Assembly (NCBI GenBank): GCA_023425025.1
Contig: JAFADG010000061.1
Location: 1-64,000, forward strand
DNA length: 64,000 bases
DNA from: Bacillota bacterium
GTDB lineage: Bacteria > Bacillota > Clostridia > Christensenellales > Aristaeellaceae
Direction: 5' to 3'
In this document: one piece after another, positions 34,150 to 42,872 of the stretch
How the letters are laid out: every line of letters starts with the position of its first letter
Position numbering within the stretch: the first letter of the stretch is position 1
The notes under the pieces: generated by a model
Told to the model about the DNA's origin: nothing
Database searches by the model: none
What the model saw: only the letters and a program-made list of their open reading frames with translations
Made by a program: the position numbers and the translations under genes

Positions 34150-36141
34150 ATGACGGAGCATCCCATTGAGAAGAACCCCCTGGGCCCGCCTCTTGTCGGC
34201 GGGCAGGGCGCGGGTCAGCAAAACCATTATGACGAAACGCAAATTCAGGTACTGGAAGGGCTGGAGGCAGTCCGCAAGCGCCCCGGCATGTACATCGGTT
34301 CCACCGATGTCAGGGGCCTGCACCATTTGGTGTATGAGATCGTTGACAATTCCATCGACGAAGCGCTGGCCGGCTATTGCACCGATATCCATGTAACGCT
34401 GCACAAGGATACGAGCGTCAGCGTCAAGGACAACGGCCGCGGCTTTCCCGTGGGCATCCATCCCAAAATGGGCCGCCCGGCGGTGGAGGTCTGCCTGACC
34501 GTGCTCCATGCAGGCGGCAAGTTCGGCGGCGACGGCTACAAGGTATCCGGCGGCCTGCACGGCGTCGGCGCTTCCGTTGTGAACGCCCTGAGCGGCCGGC
34601 TGATGGTGCAGGTCTATCAGGACGGCAAAATCCATCAGCAGGAATATACACGGGGCAAGATTCTGTATGACCTGAAAGTGATCGGTCCAACGGACCGCAC
34701 CGGCACCACCATTCAGTTCTGGCCGGATGTGAAAAGCGAGGAAGTCCCCGACGGCATATTTGAAACGGGGGATTTCCAGTTTGACGTGCTTTCTACCCGC
34801 ATGCGGGAAATGGCGTTTTTGAACAAGGGCGTCCGCATTATCTTAACGGACGAGCGCCCGGAAGAGCCAGTAGAAAAGAATTATCACTATGAGGGCGGCA
34901 TCCGCGAGTTCGTGAAGTACCTAAACCGCAACAAGGAAGTGCTTTTCCCCGAGCCTGTTTATATCGAGGGCATCAAGGGCACCACCACCGTGGAGATCGC
35001 GCTGCAGTACAACGACAGCTACGCCGAAAACATTTATACCTTTGCCAACAACATACACACCCCCGAGGGCGGCACCCATCTGATGGGCTTTAACAGCGCG
35101 CTCACCCGGGTGATCAACGACTATGGCCGCAAATACAAGGTTTTGAAGGAAGCCGACAGCAATTTGAAGGGCGAGGACGTGCGCGAAAGCCTGACGGCCA
35201 TCGTCAGCGTGAAGCTTACGGAGCCCCAGTTTGAAGGTCAGACCAAGAGCAAGCTGGGCTCCAGCGAGGTCCGCGGCATCGTGGATTCGCTGATGTCCGA
35301 TCAACTGTCCACGTATCTTGAGGAAAACCCTTCCGTTGCCAGGGCCATCATGGACCGCTGCCTTGGCGCCGCCCGCGCCAGGGAAGCCGCCCGCAAAGCC
35401 AGGGATTTGACCCGCCGCAAGACGGTGCTGGAATCCGCCAGCCTGCCGGGCAAGCTTGCCGACTGCTCCGAGCGAGACCCCAGCAAGTGCGAAATCTTTC
35501 TGGTAGAGGGCGACAGCGCCGGCGGCAGCGCCAAGACGGGCCGCGACAGGCACTTCCAGGCCATACTGCCCCTGCGCGGCAAGATTCTCAACGTGGAAAA
35601 GACCAGGCTGGACAAGGCCCTTTCCAATGCGGAAATCAAGGCCATGATCACGGCCTTTGGCTGCGGCATCGGCGACGACTTCAACACGGATAAGCTTAGG
35701 TACCACCGCATCGTCTGTATGACCGACGCCGATGTGGATGGAAGCCACATCCGCATATTGATGCTCACCTTCTTCTACCGCTACATGCGCCCGCTCATCG
35801 AAAAGGGCTTTGTGTATATCGCCATGCCGCCTCTGTACAAGGTGACAAAGCAAAAGCAGGAATATTACGTCTACAACGATCAGGAACTGGAGCAGCTTTT
35901 GCAGCGCATCGGCCGCGATCCAAAGCCCGAGATCCAGCGCTACAAGGGCCTTGGCGAAATGAGCAGCGAACAGCTGTGGACCACCACCATGGACCCCGCC
36001 ACCCGCACCATGATGCGTGTGACTGCGGAGGATGCCATGGCTGCCGATGAGGTGTTCACCCTTTTGATGGGTGACAAGGTGGAGCCGCGCCGGGAATTCA
36101 TTGAAGAAAACGCCACGCTGGTCACGGACCTGGATGTCTGA
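34150..36141 (+). CDS. gyrB: DNA gyrase subunit B
   Basis: 663 residues. GyrB is the ATPase subunit that supercoils DNA with GyrA. The GHKL motifs YEIVDNSIDEALAGY, DNGRGFPVGIHPK and SGGLHGVGASVVNALS are present, as are the Toprim motif EIFLVEGDSAGGSAKTGRDR and PLRGKILNVEKTRLDKAL. The C terminus has RYKGLGEMSSEQLWTTTMDP. The N terminus carries about 30 extra residues before YDETQIQVLEGLEAVRKRPG. The start follows GCAGGTGG. gyrA follows after 36 bases. Confidence 0.98.
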   Translation: MTEHPIEKNPLGPPLVGGQGAGQQNHYDETQIQVLEGLEAVRKRPGMYIGSTDVRGLHHLVYEIVDNSIDEALAGYCTDIHVTLHKDTSVSVKDNGRGFPVGIHPKMGRPAVEVCLTVLHAGGKFGGDGYKVSGGLHGVGASVVNALSGRLMVQVYQDGKIHQQEYTRGKILYDLKVIGPTDRTGTTIQFWPDVKSEEVPDGIFETGDFQFDVLSTRMREMAFLNKGVRIILTDERPEEPVEKNYHYEGGIREFVKYLNRNKEVLFPEPVYIEGIKGTTTVEIALQYNDSYAENIYTFANNIHTPEGGTHLMGFNSALTRVINDYGRKYKVLKEADSNLKGEDVRESLTAIVSVKLTEPQFEGQTKSKLGSSEVRGIVDSLMSDQLSTYLEENPSVARAIMDRCLGAARAREAARKARDLTRRKTVLESASLPGKLADCSERDPSKCEIFLVEGDSAGGSAKTGRDRHFQAILPLRGKILNVEKTRLDKALSNAEIKAMITAFGCGIGDDFNTDKLRYHRIVCMTDADVDGSHIRILMLTFFYRYMRPLIEKGFVYIAMPPLYKVTKQKQEYYVYNDQELEQLLQRIGRDPKPEIQRYKGLGEMSSEQLWTTTMDPATRTMMRVTAEDAMAADEVFTLLMGDKVEPRREFIEENATLVTDLDV

Positions 36142-36177
36142 TCCGGGATAACCTCCGGCTGCGCATGAGGTGAAAGC

Positions 36178-38655
36178 ATGATCGAAGATCGTTTGATACC
36201 CATTGAACTGGAACAAGAGATGAAGCGGTCGTTTATTTCCTATGCCATGGCCGTCATCATCAACCGCGCCCTGCCCGACGTGCGGGACGGCTTAAAGCCC
36301 GTGCACCGTCGGATTCTGTACGCCATGAACGAACTGGGCATGACCCCGGACAAACCCTTCCGCAAATGTGCCCGCATCGTGGGCGACGTGCTTGGTAAAT
36401 ACCACCCCCACGGCGACACCGCGGTGTATGACGCCATGGTGCGCCTGGCCCAGGATTTTTCCACCCGCTATCTGCTGGTGGAAGGCCAGGGCAACTTCGG
36501 CTCGGTGGACGGCGACAGCGCCGCCGCCATGCGTTATACCGAAGCCCGCATGAGCAAGCTTTCCGTCCACCTGCTGGGAGAAATCGACAAGGACACAGTG
36601 GATTTTTATCCCAACTTTGACGAAACGCTGATGCAGCCTTCCGTGCTGCCCAGCCGCTACCCCAACCTGCTGGTCAACGGCTCCAGCGGCATCGCCGTAG
36701 GCATGGCCACCAACATTCCGCCCCACAACCTGCGGGAAGTGGTGAACGGCGTCATCTGCATGATCGACAATCCCGACGCCACGCTGGATGATTTGATGGA
36801 GCACATCAAGGGTCCCGACTTCCCCACCGGCGGTGTTATCCTGGGCCGCAGCGGCATCCGCGAAGCCTACCATACCGGCCATGGCCGCATCATCACAAGG
36901 GCGAAGAGCGAAATCGAGCCCATGCAAAACGGCCGCAACCGCATTGTTGTCACGGAAATCCCTTATATGGTCAATAAGGCCCGTTTGGTGGAAAAAATCG
37001 CCGAGCTGGTGCATGAAAAGCGGCTGGAGGGCATCTCCGACATCCGGGATGAAAGCGACCGCAAGGGCATGCGCATGGTGCTGGAACTGAAGAAGGATGT
37101 GCAGCCCACCATCGTCTTGAACTACCTGTACAAGCACACGCAAATGCAGGAGACCTTTGGCGTCAACATGCTGGCGCTGGTGAACGGCCGGCCCCAGGTG
37201 CTGTCCCTGCGGGAAATGCTGTACCACTACATCGAGCATCAGAAGGAAGTTGTCACCCGCCGCACCAAGTACGATCTGGACAAAGCCCAGCAGCGGGCCC
37301 ACATCCTGGAGGGCCTGCTCAAAGCGCTGGACCACATCGACGAGATCGTGCACATCATCCGCACCAGCAAGGATACGCCCACCGCCCGCCAGGCGTTGAT
37401 GGACACCTTCGAGTTTTCCGAAAAGCAGGCCCAGGCCATCCTGGATATGCGCCTGGCCCGCCTGACCGGCCTGGAACGGGAACGGCTGCAGGAGGAATAC
37501 ACGGAGCTGGAAAAGACGATTGCGTACCTGGCCTCCATCCTGGCCGACGAAGTCCTGCTGATGGGCGTCATCAAGGATGAAATTTCCGCCATCCGCGACA
37601 AGTTCGGCGACGAACGGCGCACGGAACTGACCGCCATCGAGGGCGAGATCGACATTGCCGACCTCATCCAGCAGGAGGATATGGTCGTTACCCTCACCCA
37701 CTACGGCTACGTCAAGCGCCTGCCCAAGTACACCTACAAGGCGCAAAACCGGGGCGGCAAGGGTGTAATGGCCATGACCACCAGGGAAGAGGATTACGCC
37801 GAGCAGCTTCGGGTCATGAACACCCACGACGACATCATGTTCTTTACGAACCTGGGCCGCGTGTATACTTTGAAGTGCTTCCAAATCCCCGAAGCCGGGC
37901 GCACAGCGCGCGGTACCGCCATCGTGAACCTGCTGCAGCTGACCGGCGGCGAAAAGGTCACTACCATGATTCCCATGCCGGATGAGACCCAGGACCATTA
38001 CCTGATGATGGCCACCCGGGACGGCATGATCAAAAAGACGCCGATGGAGGAGTTTGCGAACCTGCGCAAGAGCGGCCTCATCGCCATCATCCTCAAGGAA
38101 GGCGATGAGCTGGTGGATGTGGAGCTCACCGACGGCAAGCGCGAGCTATTAATCGGCAGCCGGCTGGGCAAGGCCATCCGCTTCAGTGAGGAGCACATCC
38201 GCGCCACGGGCCGCTCCAGCATGGGCGTCAGCTCCATGCGCCTGGACGATGGCGACACGGTGATCTCCATGGCCGTTATCGAGGATGGCGCGCAGGTGCT
38301 GGGCATTACCGCCAACGGCTTTGGCAAGCGCACCGAAGCTTCCGAATACCGCGAGCAAGGCCGCAACGGCAAGGGCATCATCGCCATGAACCTCACCGAC
38401 AAGACCGGCCCCCTGGCGGCGCAGCTGCTGGTGCAGCCGGGCGAAGATATCCTGCTTATCACCGACGACGGCACCATTATCAGGACCAGCGTGGATGATA
38501 TCCGCGTCTGCGGCCGCAATACCCAAGGCGTGCGCCTGATGCGCGTGGCCGATGGCAGCCAGGTCGTGGGCGTCGCAAGGGCAGAAGCCGAGGAAGAAGA
38601 AGAGGATATCGCGGCACCGGAGAACGAGAACGAGGAAACGGAAGAACAAGAGTGA
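36178..38655 (+). CDS. gyrA: DNA gyrase subunit A
   Basis: 825 residues. GyrA breaks and rejoins DNA. The quinolone region reads YHPHGDTAVYDAMVRLAQDF, with Thr at the usual Ser83 position, as in several Clostridia. The catalytic Tyr lies in AAMRYTEARMSK. The C-terminal beta-pinwheel includes the GyrA box YKAQNRGGKG (QRRGGKG type), which separates gyrase from topoisomerase IV. The C-terminal tail is acidic (EAEEEEEDIAAPENENEETE). It starts with ATG 36 bases after gyrB, after GAGGTGA. Confidence 0.98.
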   Translation: MIEDRLIPIELEQEMKRSFISYAMAVIINRALPDVRDGLKPVHRRILYAMNELGMTPDKPFRKCARIVGDVLGKYHPHGDTAVYDAMVRLAQDFSTRYLLVEGQGNFGSVDGDSAAAMRYTEARMSKLSVHLLGEIDKDTVDFYPNFDETLMQPSVLPSRYPNLLVNGSSGIAVGMATNIPPHNLREVVNGVICMIDNPDATLDDLMEHIKGPDFPTGGVILGRSGIREAYHTGHGRIITRAKSEIEPMQNGRNRIVVTEIPYMVNKARLVEKIAELVHEKRLEGISDIRDESDRKGMRMVLELKKDVQPTIVLNYLYKHTQMQETFGVNMLALVNGRPQVLSLREMLYHYIEHQKEVVTRRTKYDLDKAQQRAHILEGLLKALDHIDEIVHIIRTSKDTPTARQALMDTFEFSEKQAQAILDMRLARLTGLERERLQEEYTELEKTIAYLASILADEVLLMGVIKDEISAIRDKFGDERRTELTAIEGEIDIADLIQQEDMVVTLTHYGYVKRLPKYTYKAQNRGGKGVMAMTTREEDYAEQLRVMNTHDDIMFFTNLGRVYTLKCFQIPEAGRTARGTAIVNLLQLTGGEKVTTMIPMPDETQDHYLMMATRDGMIKKTPMEEFANLRKSGLIAIILKEGDELVDVELTDGKRELLIGSRLGKAIRFSEEHIRATGRSSMGVSSMRLDDGDTVISMAVIEDGAQVLGITANGFGKRTEASEYREQGRNGKGIIAMNLTDKTGPLAAQLLVQPGEDILLITDDGTIIRTSVDDIRVCGRNTQGVRLMRVADGSQVVGVARAEAEEEEEDIAAPENENEETEEQE

Positions 38656-38658
38656 TTT

Positions 38659-38715
38659 TGCGGGGAGGGCATCTTTAAAAAAGATGCCCTCCCCGCTCCC
38701 CACCCAGAAAACCTT
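38659..38715 (+). repeat. Family-1 G-rich hairpin repeat, copy 6
   Basis: GCGGGGAGGGCATCTTT and AAAGATGCCCTCCCCGC arms, tail TCCCCACCCAGAAAACCTT. It begins a few bases after the gyrA stop and may double as its terminator. Confidence 0.78.
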
Positions 38716-38789
38716 ATATGGGAATGGTATAAACCGATAAGGACATAGTTGCAAAGTCCACACGCGGCCTCCGTAGGCTCTTTCACCCC

Positions 38790-38840
38790 CGCAGGCTCCT
38801 TTTGAAAGGAGCTGTCAGCGAAGCTGACTGAGGATTGCCC
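38790..38840. repeat. Palindromic repeat fragment
   Basis: GGCTCCTTTTGAAAGGAGCT followed by GTCAGCGAAGCTGACTGAGG: two adjacent short hairpins. I see only one copy in this window. Confidence 0.45.
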
Positions 38841-38916
38841 ACAGGAGGCGGCAAGCGCAGCTTGACAGAGGGCTGTCCAAAGAAAGTGGCGTACGCCAGG
38901 TAGGCACCTCATGCGG

Positions 38917-39043
38917 CAAAGTGGGCGATTGATAATCGCCTCTACCCTCTACGCGTTGGTTGTCCTGTATCTCGGCGCAATTTTCGGCCGGAATACACGA
39001 AAACAAACGCATCCCGCCGTAGGGGCGATTGATAATCGCCCGC
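38917..39043. repeat. Pair of GGCGATTGATAATCGCC palindromes
   Basis: The sequence GGGCGATTGATAATCGCC occurs near 38922-38940 (followed by TCTACC) and near 39023-39041 (preceded by GTAGGG), about 100 bases apart in opposite flanking orientation, bracketing a short GC-poorer stretch. Confidence 0.55.
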
Positions 39044-39154
39044 CCATGCCCTGCTCCCGTCACCAACTATAGACAGCACCCCATCGGGATGCCTCTGGCG
39101 CACAATCCCCTTTAGCCATACAAAAACACAACTCAAATAAAGGACATCAATAAC

Positions 39155-39649
39155 ATGGCCCTCCATTTGAAGCGCCTTTCCCTCGCCGATGGTCCCGATG
39201 TTTATTCTCTCGTCCAATCCATTCTAACCGAAGAAAGCGGCCCCACCGGCGGCTTTCCCCCGGAAGAATTCCAGACCTGGCTGCAAAGGCAGCACGAAAT
39301 ATCCCAGGGCATCAGCCTTCCGGCGGGCCGGGTTCCCCAGACCACCTACTGGCTCTATGATGATGGTATACCCGTAGGCATGTGCAAGCTCAAAACCGCG
39401 CTCACGCCGGCGCTTTTGAAAAGAGGCGGTCATATTGGTTATGCCATTGCTCCTTTCGCCCGCGGAAAGGGCTACGGCAAGGAACAGCTGCGCCTGGTGC
39501 TTTTGGAGGCAAAAGAACAAGGCCTCACCAGCGTATTGATTACTGCCCGCAATCACAATACGGCATCCATTCGTGTAGCCCTTGCCAACGGCGGCATCAT
39601 CGAAAGGGTGTCCGAGGAAGACCATTATATCCGGATCGACCTGAAATAA
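39155..39649 (+). CDS. GNAT-family N-acetyltransferase (tandem paralogue 1)
   Basis: 164 residues. The acetyl-CoA-binding motif appears as GYAIAPFARGKGYGKEQLRL (R/Q-x-x-G-x-G/A type) at about residues 95-115, followed by VLITARNHNTASIRVALANG. Substrate unknown. It is the first of three tandem paralogues. It lacks about five residues of the ENGF-NSASGLS segment that the other two share. The start has only a weak ribosome site (AAAGGA). Confidence 0.88.
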   Translation: MALHLKRLSLADGPDVYSLVQSILTEESGPTGGFPPEEFQTWLQRQHEISQGISLPAGRVPQTTYWLYDDGIPVGMCKLKTALTPALLKRGGHIGYAIAPFARGKGYGKEQLRLVLLEAKEQGLTSVLITARNHNTASIRVALANGGIIERVSEEDHYIRIDLK

Positions 39650-39669
39650 GACGCAAAGGATGAATCAGC

Positions 39670-40170
39670 ATGGCTCTGCATTTGAAACGCCTCTCCCCTT
39701 CCGACGGCTCCGATGTTTATGCCCTCACCCAAGCCATTCCCAGCGAGGAGAACGGCTTCTACAATTCCGCCAGCGGCCTTTCCATGGACGAGTTTGCGGC
39801 GTGGCTCAAGCAGCAGCACGATATGTCCCAGGGCATCGGCTTGGAGGAGGGGCGGGTGCCCCAAATCATCTACTGGCTGTACGATGACGGCCGGCCTGTC
39901 GGCATGTGCAAGCTGCGGACACAACTGACAGAAGCGCTGCGAAACGGCGGCGGAAACATCGGCTATGCCGTCGCCTCCTTTGCCCGGGGCAAAGGCTATG
40001 GCAAGGAACAGCTGCGGCTTTTGCTTGAGGAGGCGAAAAAGGCGGGTCTTGACAAGGTATTGATTACCGCCAGAAACTACAACAAGGCCTCCATCGGCGT
40101 GGCGCTGGCCAACGGCGGCGTGATTGAGCGTATATCGGAGGAAGAGCATTTTATCTGGATCACGCTTTGA
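39670..40170 (+). CDS. GNAT-family N-acetyltransferase (tandem paralogue 2)
   Basis: 166 residues. MALHLKRLSPSDGSDVYALT at the N terminus differs little from paralogue 1. The CoA-binding region is GYAVASFARGKGYGKEQLRL and the C-terminal part VLITARNYNKASIGVALANG. It lies 20 bases after paralogue 1, behind AAAGGATGAATCAGC. The family acetylates amines on small molecules or proteins; the substrate is not evident. Confidence 0.88.
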   Translation: MALHLKRLSPSDGSDVYALTQAIPSEENGFYNSASGLSMDEFAAWLKQQHDMSQGIGLEEGRVPQIIYWLYDDGRPVGMCKLRTQLTEALRNGGGNIGYAVASFARGKGYGKEQLRLLLEEAKKAGLDKVLITARNYNKASIGVALANGGVIERISEEEHFIWITL

Positions 40171-40202
40171 TGCCCGCACAACGCATAAAGGATGAACGGC
40201 AC

Positions 40203-40703
40203 ATGCATCTTCATTTAAGGCGCTTAACCCCCTTTGACGGGTATGATGTCTACGCCATGACCCAAACCATGCCCAAAGAGGAAAACGGCTTTCAAAACTC
40301 CGCCAGCGGCCTGTCCTTTGCGGAATTTCAGGCCTGGATGCAACGGCAGCACGACATCTCTGTGGGCATTGACCTGCCCGAAGGCTTCGTCGCCCAAACT
40401 GTCTATTGGCTGTATGATGGGGATCAGCCCGTTGGCTCATGCAAGCTGAGATTACAGCTCAGCGAAGCGCTTTTAAAGCGGGGCGGAAATATAGGCTACG
40501 GCATCGCCCCTTACGCCCGGGGTAAGGGCTATGGCAAGGAGCTACTGCGGCTTCTATTACAGGTGGCCAAAGAACAGGGCCTGAAAAAAGTGCTGATCAC
40601 CGTCAACAATGACAACAATGCCTCCATCGGCGTGGCGTTGGCCAACGGGGGCGTGATTGAAAAGATTTCAGCGGAAGCGCATTATATCTGGATTCATATT
40701 TGA
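40203..40703 (+). CDS. GNAT-family N-acetyltransferase (tandem paralogue 3)
   Basis: 166 residues from the ATG at 40203, behind AAAGGATGAACGGCAC, the same ribosome site layout as paralogue 2. It has GYGIAPYARGKGYGKELLRL and VLITVNNDNNASIGVALANG. A start 12 codons earlier is in frame but overlaps the previous gene without a ribosome site. It is the most diverged of the three. A strong terminator follows. Confidence 0.88.
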   Translation: MHLHLRRLTPFDGYDVYAMTQTMPKEENGFQNSASGLSFAEFQAWMQRQHDISVGIDLPEGFVAQTVYWLYDGDQPVGSCKLRLQLSEALLKRGGNIGYGIAPYARGKGYGKELLRLLLQVAKEQGLKKVLITVNNDNNASIGVALANGGVIEKISAEAHYIWIHI

Positions 40704-40710
40704 CATGACA

Positions 40711-40747
40711 AACGGCCTGCCGCATCCCAAAAGGGCGGCAGGCCGTT
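40711..40747 (+). terminator. Terminator after the GNAT cluster
   Basis: AACGGCCTGCCG and GCGGCAGGCCGTTT arms, eight bases after the third GNAT gene. Confidence 0.8.
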
Positions 40748-40782
40748 TGCGGCAATCTCACAAAACAAGAAGTGTCGTTTCA

Positions 40783-42159
40783 TCACTCCGCCGCCGCATC
40801 CTGAAGCGGCCGGATATACTTTTTGTCTGCCCAGAAGTACAAACAGAGGCACAGCACAAAGGAAACAGCCTCCGCCAAAGGCACGGCCCACCACACGCCG
40901 GCAATGCCAAACGCCCTGGATAGCAGCCACGCTGCCGGCAGCAGCACCACGACCTGCCGCACGAGCGATATAACCATGCTTAGCGTACCATTGCCAATGG
41001 CCTGGAACGCTGTGGAAAGAATGATCCCTTCCGCCGCCATCAAAAAGGCAATGGAGATCACGCGCAGGGCGGGGATGCCCACTTCCAGCATTTCCGGCGT
41101 GGCGTCAAACAGCGAGAGCAAAAAGCCCGGAAACAGCATGAACAGTGCTGTACCGGCCGCCATGATGCCGCCGGCATACAACAGCGCGACGCGAATGGCC
41201 TCATAAATACGCTTGGCGTTTTTCGCCCCGAAGTTGTAGCCTACGACCGCCACCAGCCCGCCAGTCAGCCCGAACACCGGCATAAACACAAAGCTCTGCA
41301 AACGGAAATACAGGCCCATGACTGCTACCGCCACAGCGCTCAAGGCGGCCAGGATCAGGTTCAGCGCCATGATCATAAAGGAACCGACGGTCTGTATGAT
41401 AATGCTGGGCAGGCCTACCTTGTAGATTTCCAGTATGGTCTTTGGGTCAGGCCTGAATGAACGCACCTGCAGCTTCAGTTCCTTGTTCTTCGTCTGGTTC
41501 AATATGAATCCAAGCACCATGGAAACAATCTGGCCGATGACTGTGGCAATGGCCGCGCCGGCCACACCCATGGCGGGAACGATGCCCCACCCAAAGATGA
41601 AGATGGGGTCCAGGATGATGTTCAAAACGGCGCCGGTGATCTGCACGATCATGTTGTAAAACGTATTGCCGGTGCTTTGCATAACCCTGTCGATAGCAAT
41701 GGAAACAAATATGCCAAAGGAAAACACCGTGCATATGCGCAGATAATCTGAACCCATTTGAAATGTAACGGCGTCCTGCGTAAAGGCGTGCATAAAAGCA
41801 TTCGTGAACACAAGACCGAACAGCGCAAAAAATGCCCAGCCGACAAATGCCAGGAAAACGCCGTTGGAGGCGGCCAGCAGCGCTTCCTCCCGCCGCCTTT
41901 CCCCAAGCCTTCGGGAAATCAGGCTGTTGATGCCAACGCCCGTTCCGACAGCGATGGCGATCATCAGCATCTGCACAGGGAAAGCCAGTTGCAGGGCGCT
42001 GAGCGCCTGCTCCTTTTCCGGCATGCGGGAGACATAGATGCTGTCCACAACGTTGTACAGCGCCTGTATGGTCATGGAAAGCATCACCGGAGAGGATATT
42101 TTGAGGATCAACTTGGGGATAGGCATCGTGCCCATCCGGTCGGAGGTTTTCGGGTGCAT
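40783..42159 (-). CDS. MATE-family efflux transporter
   Basis: 458 residues with twelve hydrophobic helices in two similar halves: PIPKLILKISSPVMLSMTIQ opens the first, KTILEIYKVGLPSIIIQTVG the second. The segment YNVVDSIYVSR is typical of MATE carriers, which export drugs or metabolites against Na+ or H+. An ATG at 42177 is in frame, but the only good ribosome site, GGAGGA, lies just inside it, 10 bases before the ATG at 42159, so the latter is chosen. The substrate is unknown. Confidence 0.9.
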   Translation of the reverse strand: MHPKTSDRMGTMPIPKLILKISSPVMLSMTIQALYNVVDSIYVSRMPEKEQALSALQLAFPVQMLMIAIAVGTGVGINSLISRRLGERRREEALLAASNGVFLAFVGWAFFALFGLVFTNAFMHAFTQDAVTFQMGSDYLRICTVFSFGIFVSIAIDRVMQSTGNTFYNMIVQITGAVLNIILDPIFIFGWGIVPAMGVAGAAIATVIGQIVSMVLGFILNQTKNKELKLQVRSFRPDPKTILEIYKVGLPSIIIQTVGSFMIMALNLILAALSAVAVAVMGLYFRLQSFVFMPVFGLTGGLVAVVGYNFGAKNAKRIYEAIRVALLYAGGIMAAGTALFMLFPGFLLSLFDATPEMLEVGIPALRVISIAFLMAAEGIILSTAFQAIGNGTLSMVISLVRQVVVLLPAAWLLSRAFGIAGVWWAVPLAEAVSFVLCLCLYFWADKKYIRPLQDAAAE

Positions 42160-42308
42160 GGGGGTGTCGTCCTCCATTCGTTATTGTATGCCTGTCCATC
42201 ATAGCATGATAAAAAATGGATTGCAAAGCTGTTATTATGATGCACACATTAGAAGTGGATTAGAAAGAAATACCCTTTCCAGATCAAAAGCAGTTAATAT
42301 GGGCAGAC

Positions 42309-42337
42309 CCATGCCAATGGCATGGGTCTGTGTAATA
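42309..42337 (-). terminator. Hairpin downstream of the DUF3892 gene
   Basis: CAGACCCATGCC and GGCATGGGTCTG are perfect 12-base arms 18 bases beyond the DUF3892 stop. There is no T run, so termination is only probable. Confidence 0.5.
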
Positions 42338-42354
42338 AGTTCAACCCTAACACT

Positions 42355-42630
42355 CTATGCTCGGGGAAGGCTGAGCAAATTATCGTTTGTGGAGCCGTTA
42401 GGTGAAGAGCGAACGTACTTTTCACCTCTTTGGCTTGTAGCGGGAACCACTTGTGGATAAGGGTAAATGTTCACCTGAATGGTGTTGGGATTATTTTCAA
42501 GATAGTTATGAAGCACTTCCTTTGTGTAAAAGCGTTCTTCTGATGCACCCGTGAGGTAGATCTCGTCAATTTCAACAAGGTTATTGGAAGAGCCACATCC
42601 AGGCTTCATCTTGATACGGGTTGCTAACAT
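42355..42630 (-). CDS. DUF3892 domain protein
   Basis: 91 residues. MLATRIKMKPGCGSSNNLVE, FYTKEVLHNYLENNPNTIQV and the terminal NDNLLSLPRA match the DUF3892 family, short proteins of unknown function found in scattered, often mobile, contexts. The ATG at 42630 follows AAAGGA; an upstream extension is cysteine-rich and unsupported. A hairpin (CTTGCA/TGCAAG) lies just before the ribosome site. The gene sits in sequence clearly richer in A/T than the rest of the window, which suggests recent acquisition. Confidence 0.72.
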   Translation of the reverse strand: MLATRIKMKPGCGSSNNLVEIDEIYLTGASEERFYTKEVLHNYLENNPNTIQVNIYPYPQVVPATSQRGEKYVRSSPNGSTNDNLLSLPRA

Positions 42631-42647
42631 AATAGGATTCCTTTCTT

Positions 42648-42665
42648 CTTGCACTAGAATGCAAG
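42648..42665 (-). promoter_or_regulatory. Leader hairpin of the DUF3892 gene
   Basis: CTTGCA and TGCAAG arms around a 6-base loop, 18 bases before the start codon. It could influence ribosome access. Confidence 0.35.
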
Positions 42666-42754
42666 ACAACATCGTTTTGGCAGAAGAATGACAATACCGG
42701 AACAATGAGGGACATGTGCAATGCCTGCCTCCCTTCGTGCACTATTCAACAAGC

Positions 42755-42783
42755 TTGACATGATCCATCATTTCGGATAAACT
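42755..42783 (+). promoter_or_regulatory. Orphan plus-strand promoter
   Basis: TTGACA, 17-base spacer, TAAACT, with no protein gene behind it. Confidence 0.55.
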
Positions 42784-42789
42784 AATATG

Positions 42790-42872
42790 CGCCGTAGCAT
42801 TTGTTCAAAAGAATGGATGCTTGTCTTGTAGCCCTTTGTGAATCTTGCACTTCGCAAAGGGCTGCTTGTTTT
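42790..42872 (+). ncRNA. Candidate small RNA
   Basis: Between the orphan promoter at 42755-42783 and the strong terminator at 42829-42872 lies room for a transcript of about 80 bases. A 38-codon frame from ATG 42813 exists but has no ribosome site and runs through the terminator, so a non-coding RNA is the simpler reading. No known RNA family is recognised. Confidence 0.35.
42829..42872 (+). terminator. Terminator of the candidate small RNA
   Basis: AGCCCTTTGTGAA and TTCGCAAAGGGCT form a 13-pair stem with one G-T pair, followed by GCTTGTTTTTC. Confidence 0.7.

Larger units (their letters stand above)
38656..39154. other. Repeat-rich intergenic region after gyrA
   Basis: This 499-base gap holds a family-1 hairpin, a fragment with CTCCTTTTGAAAGGAG and CAGCGAAGCTGACTGAGGAT, and two copies of GGGCGATTGATAATCGCC-type palindromes. 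No convincing gene or promoter was found. Confidence 0.6.

Noticed and set aside
36292..37998. 568-codon minus-strand frame opposite gyrA
   Set aside because: Shadow of gyrA caused by codon bias; no start signal and no recognisable domain.
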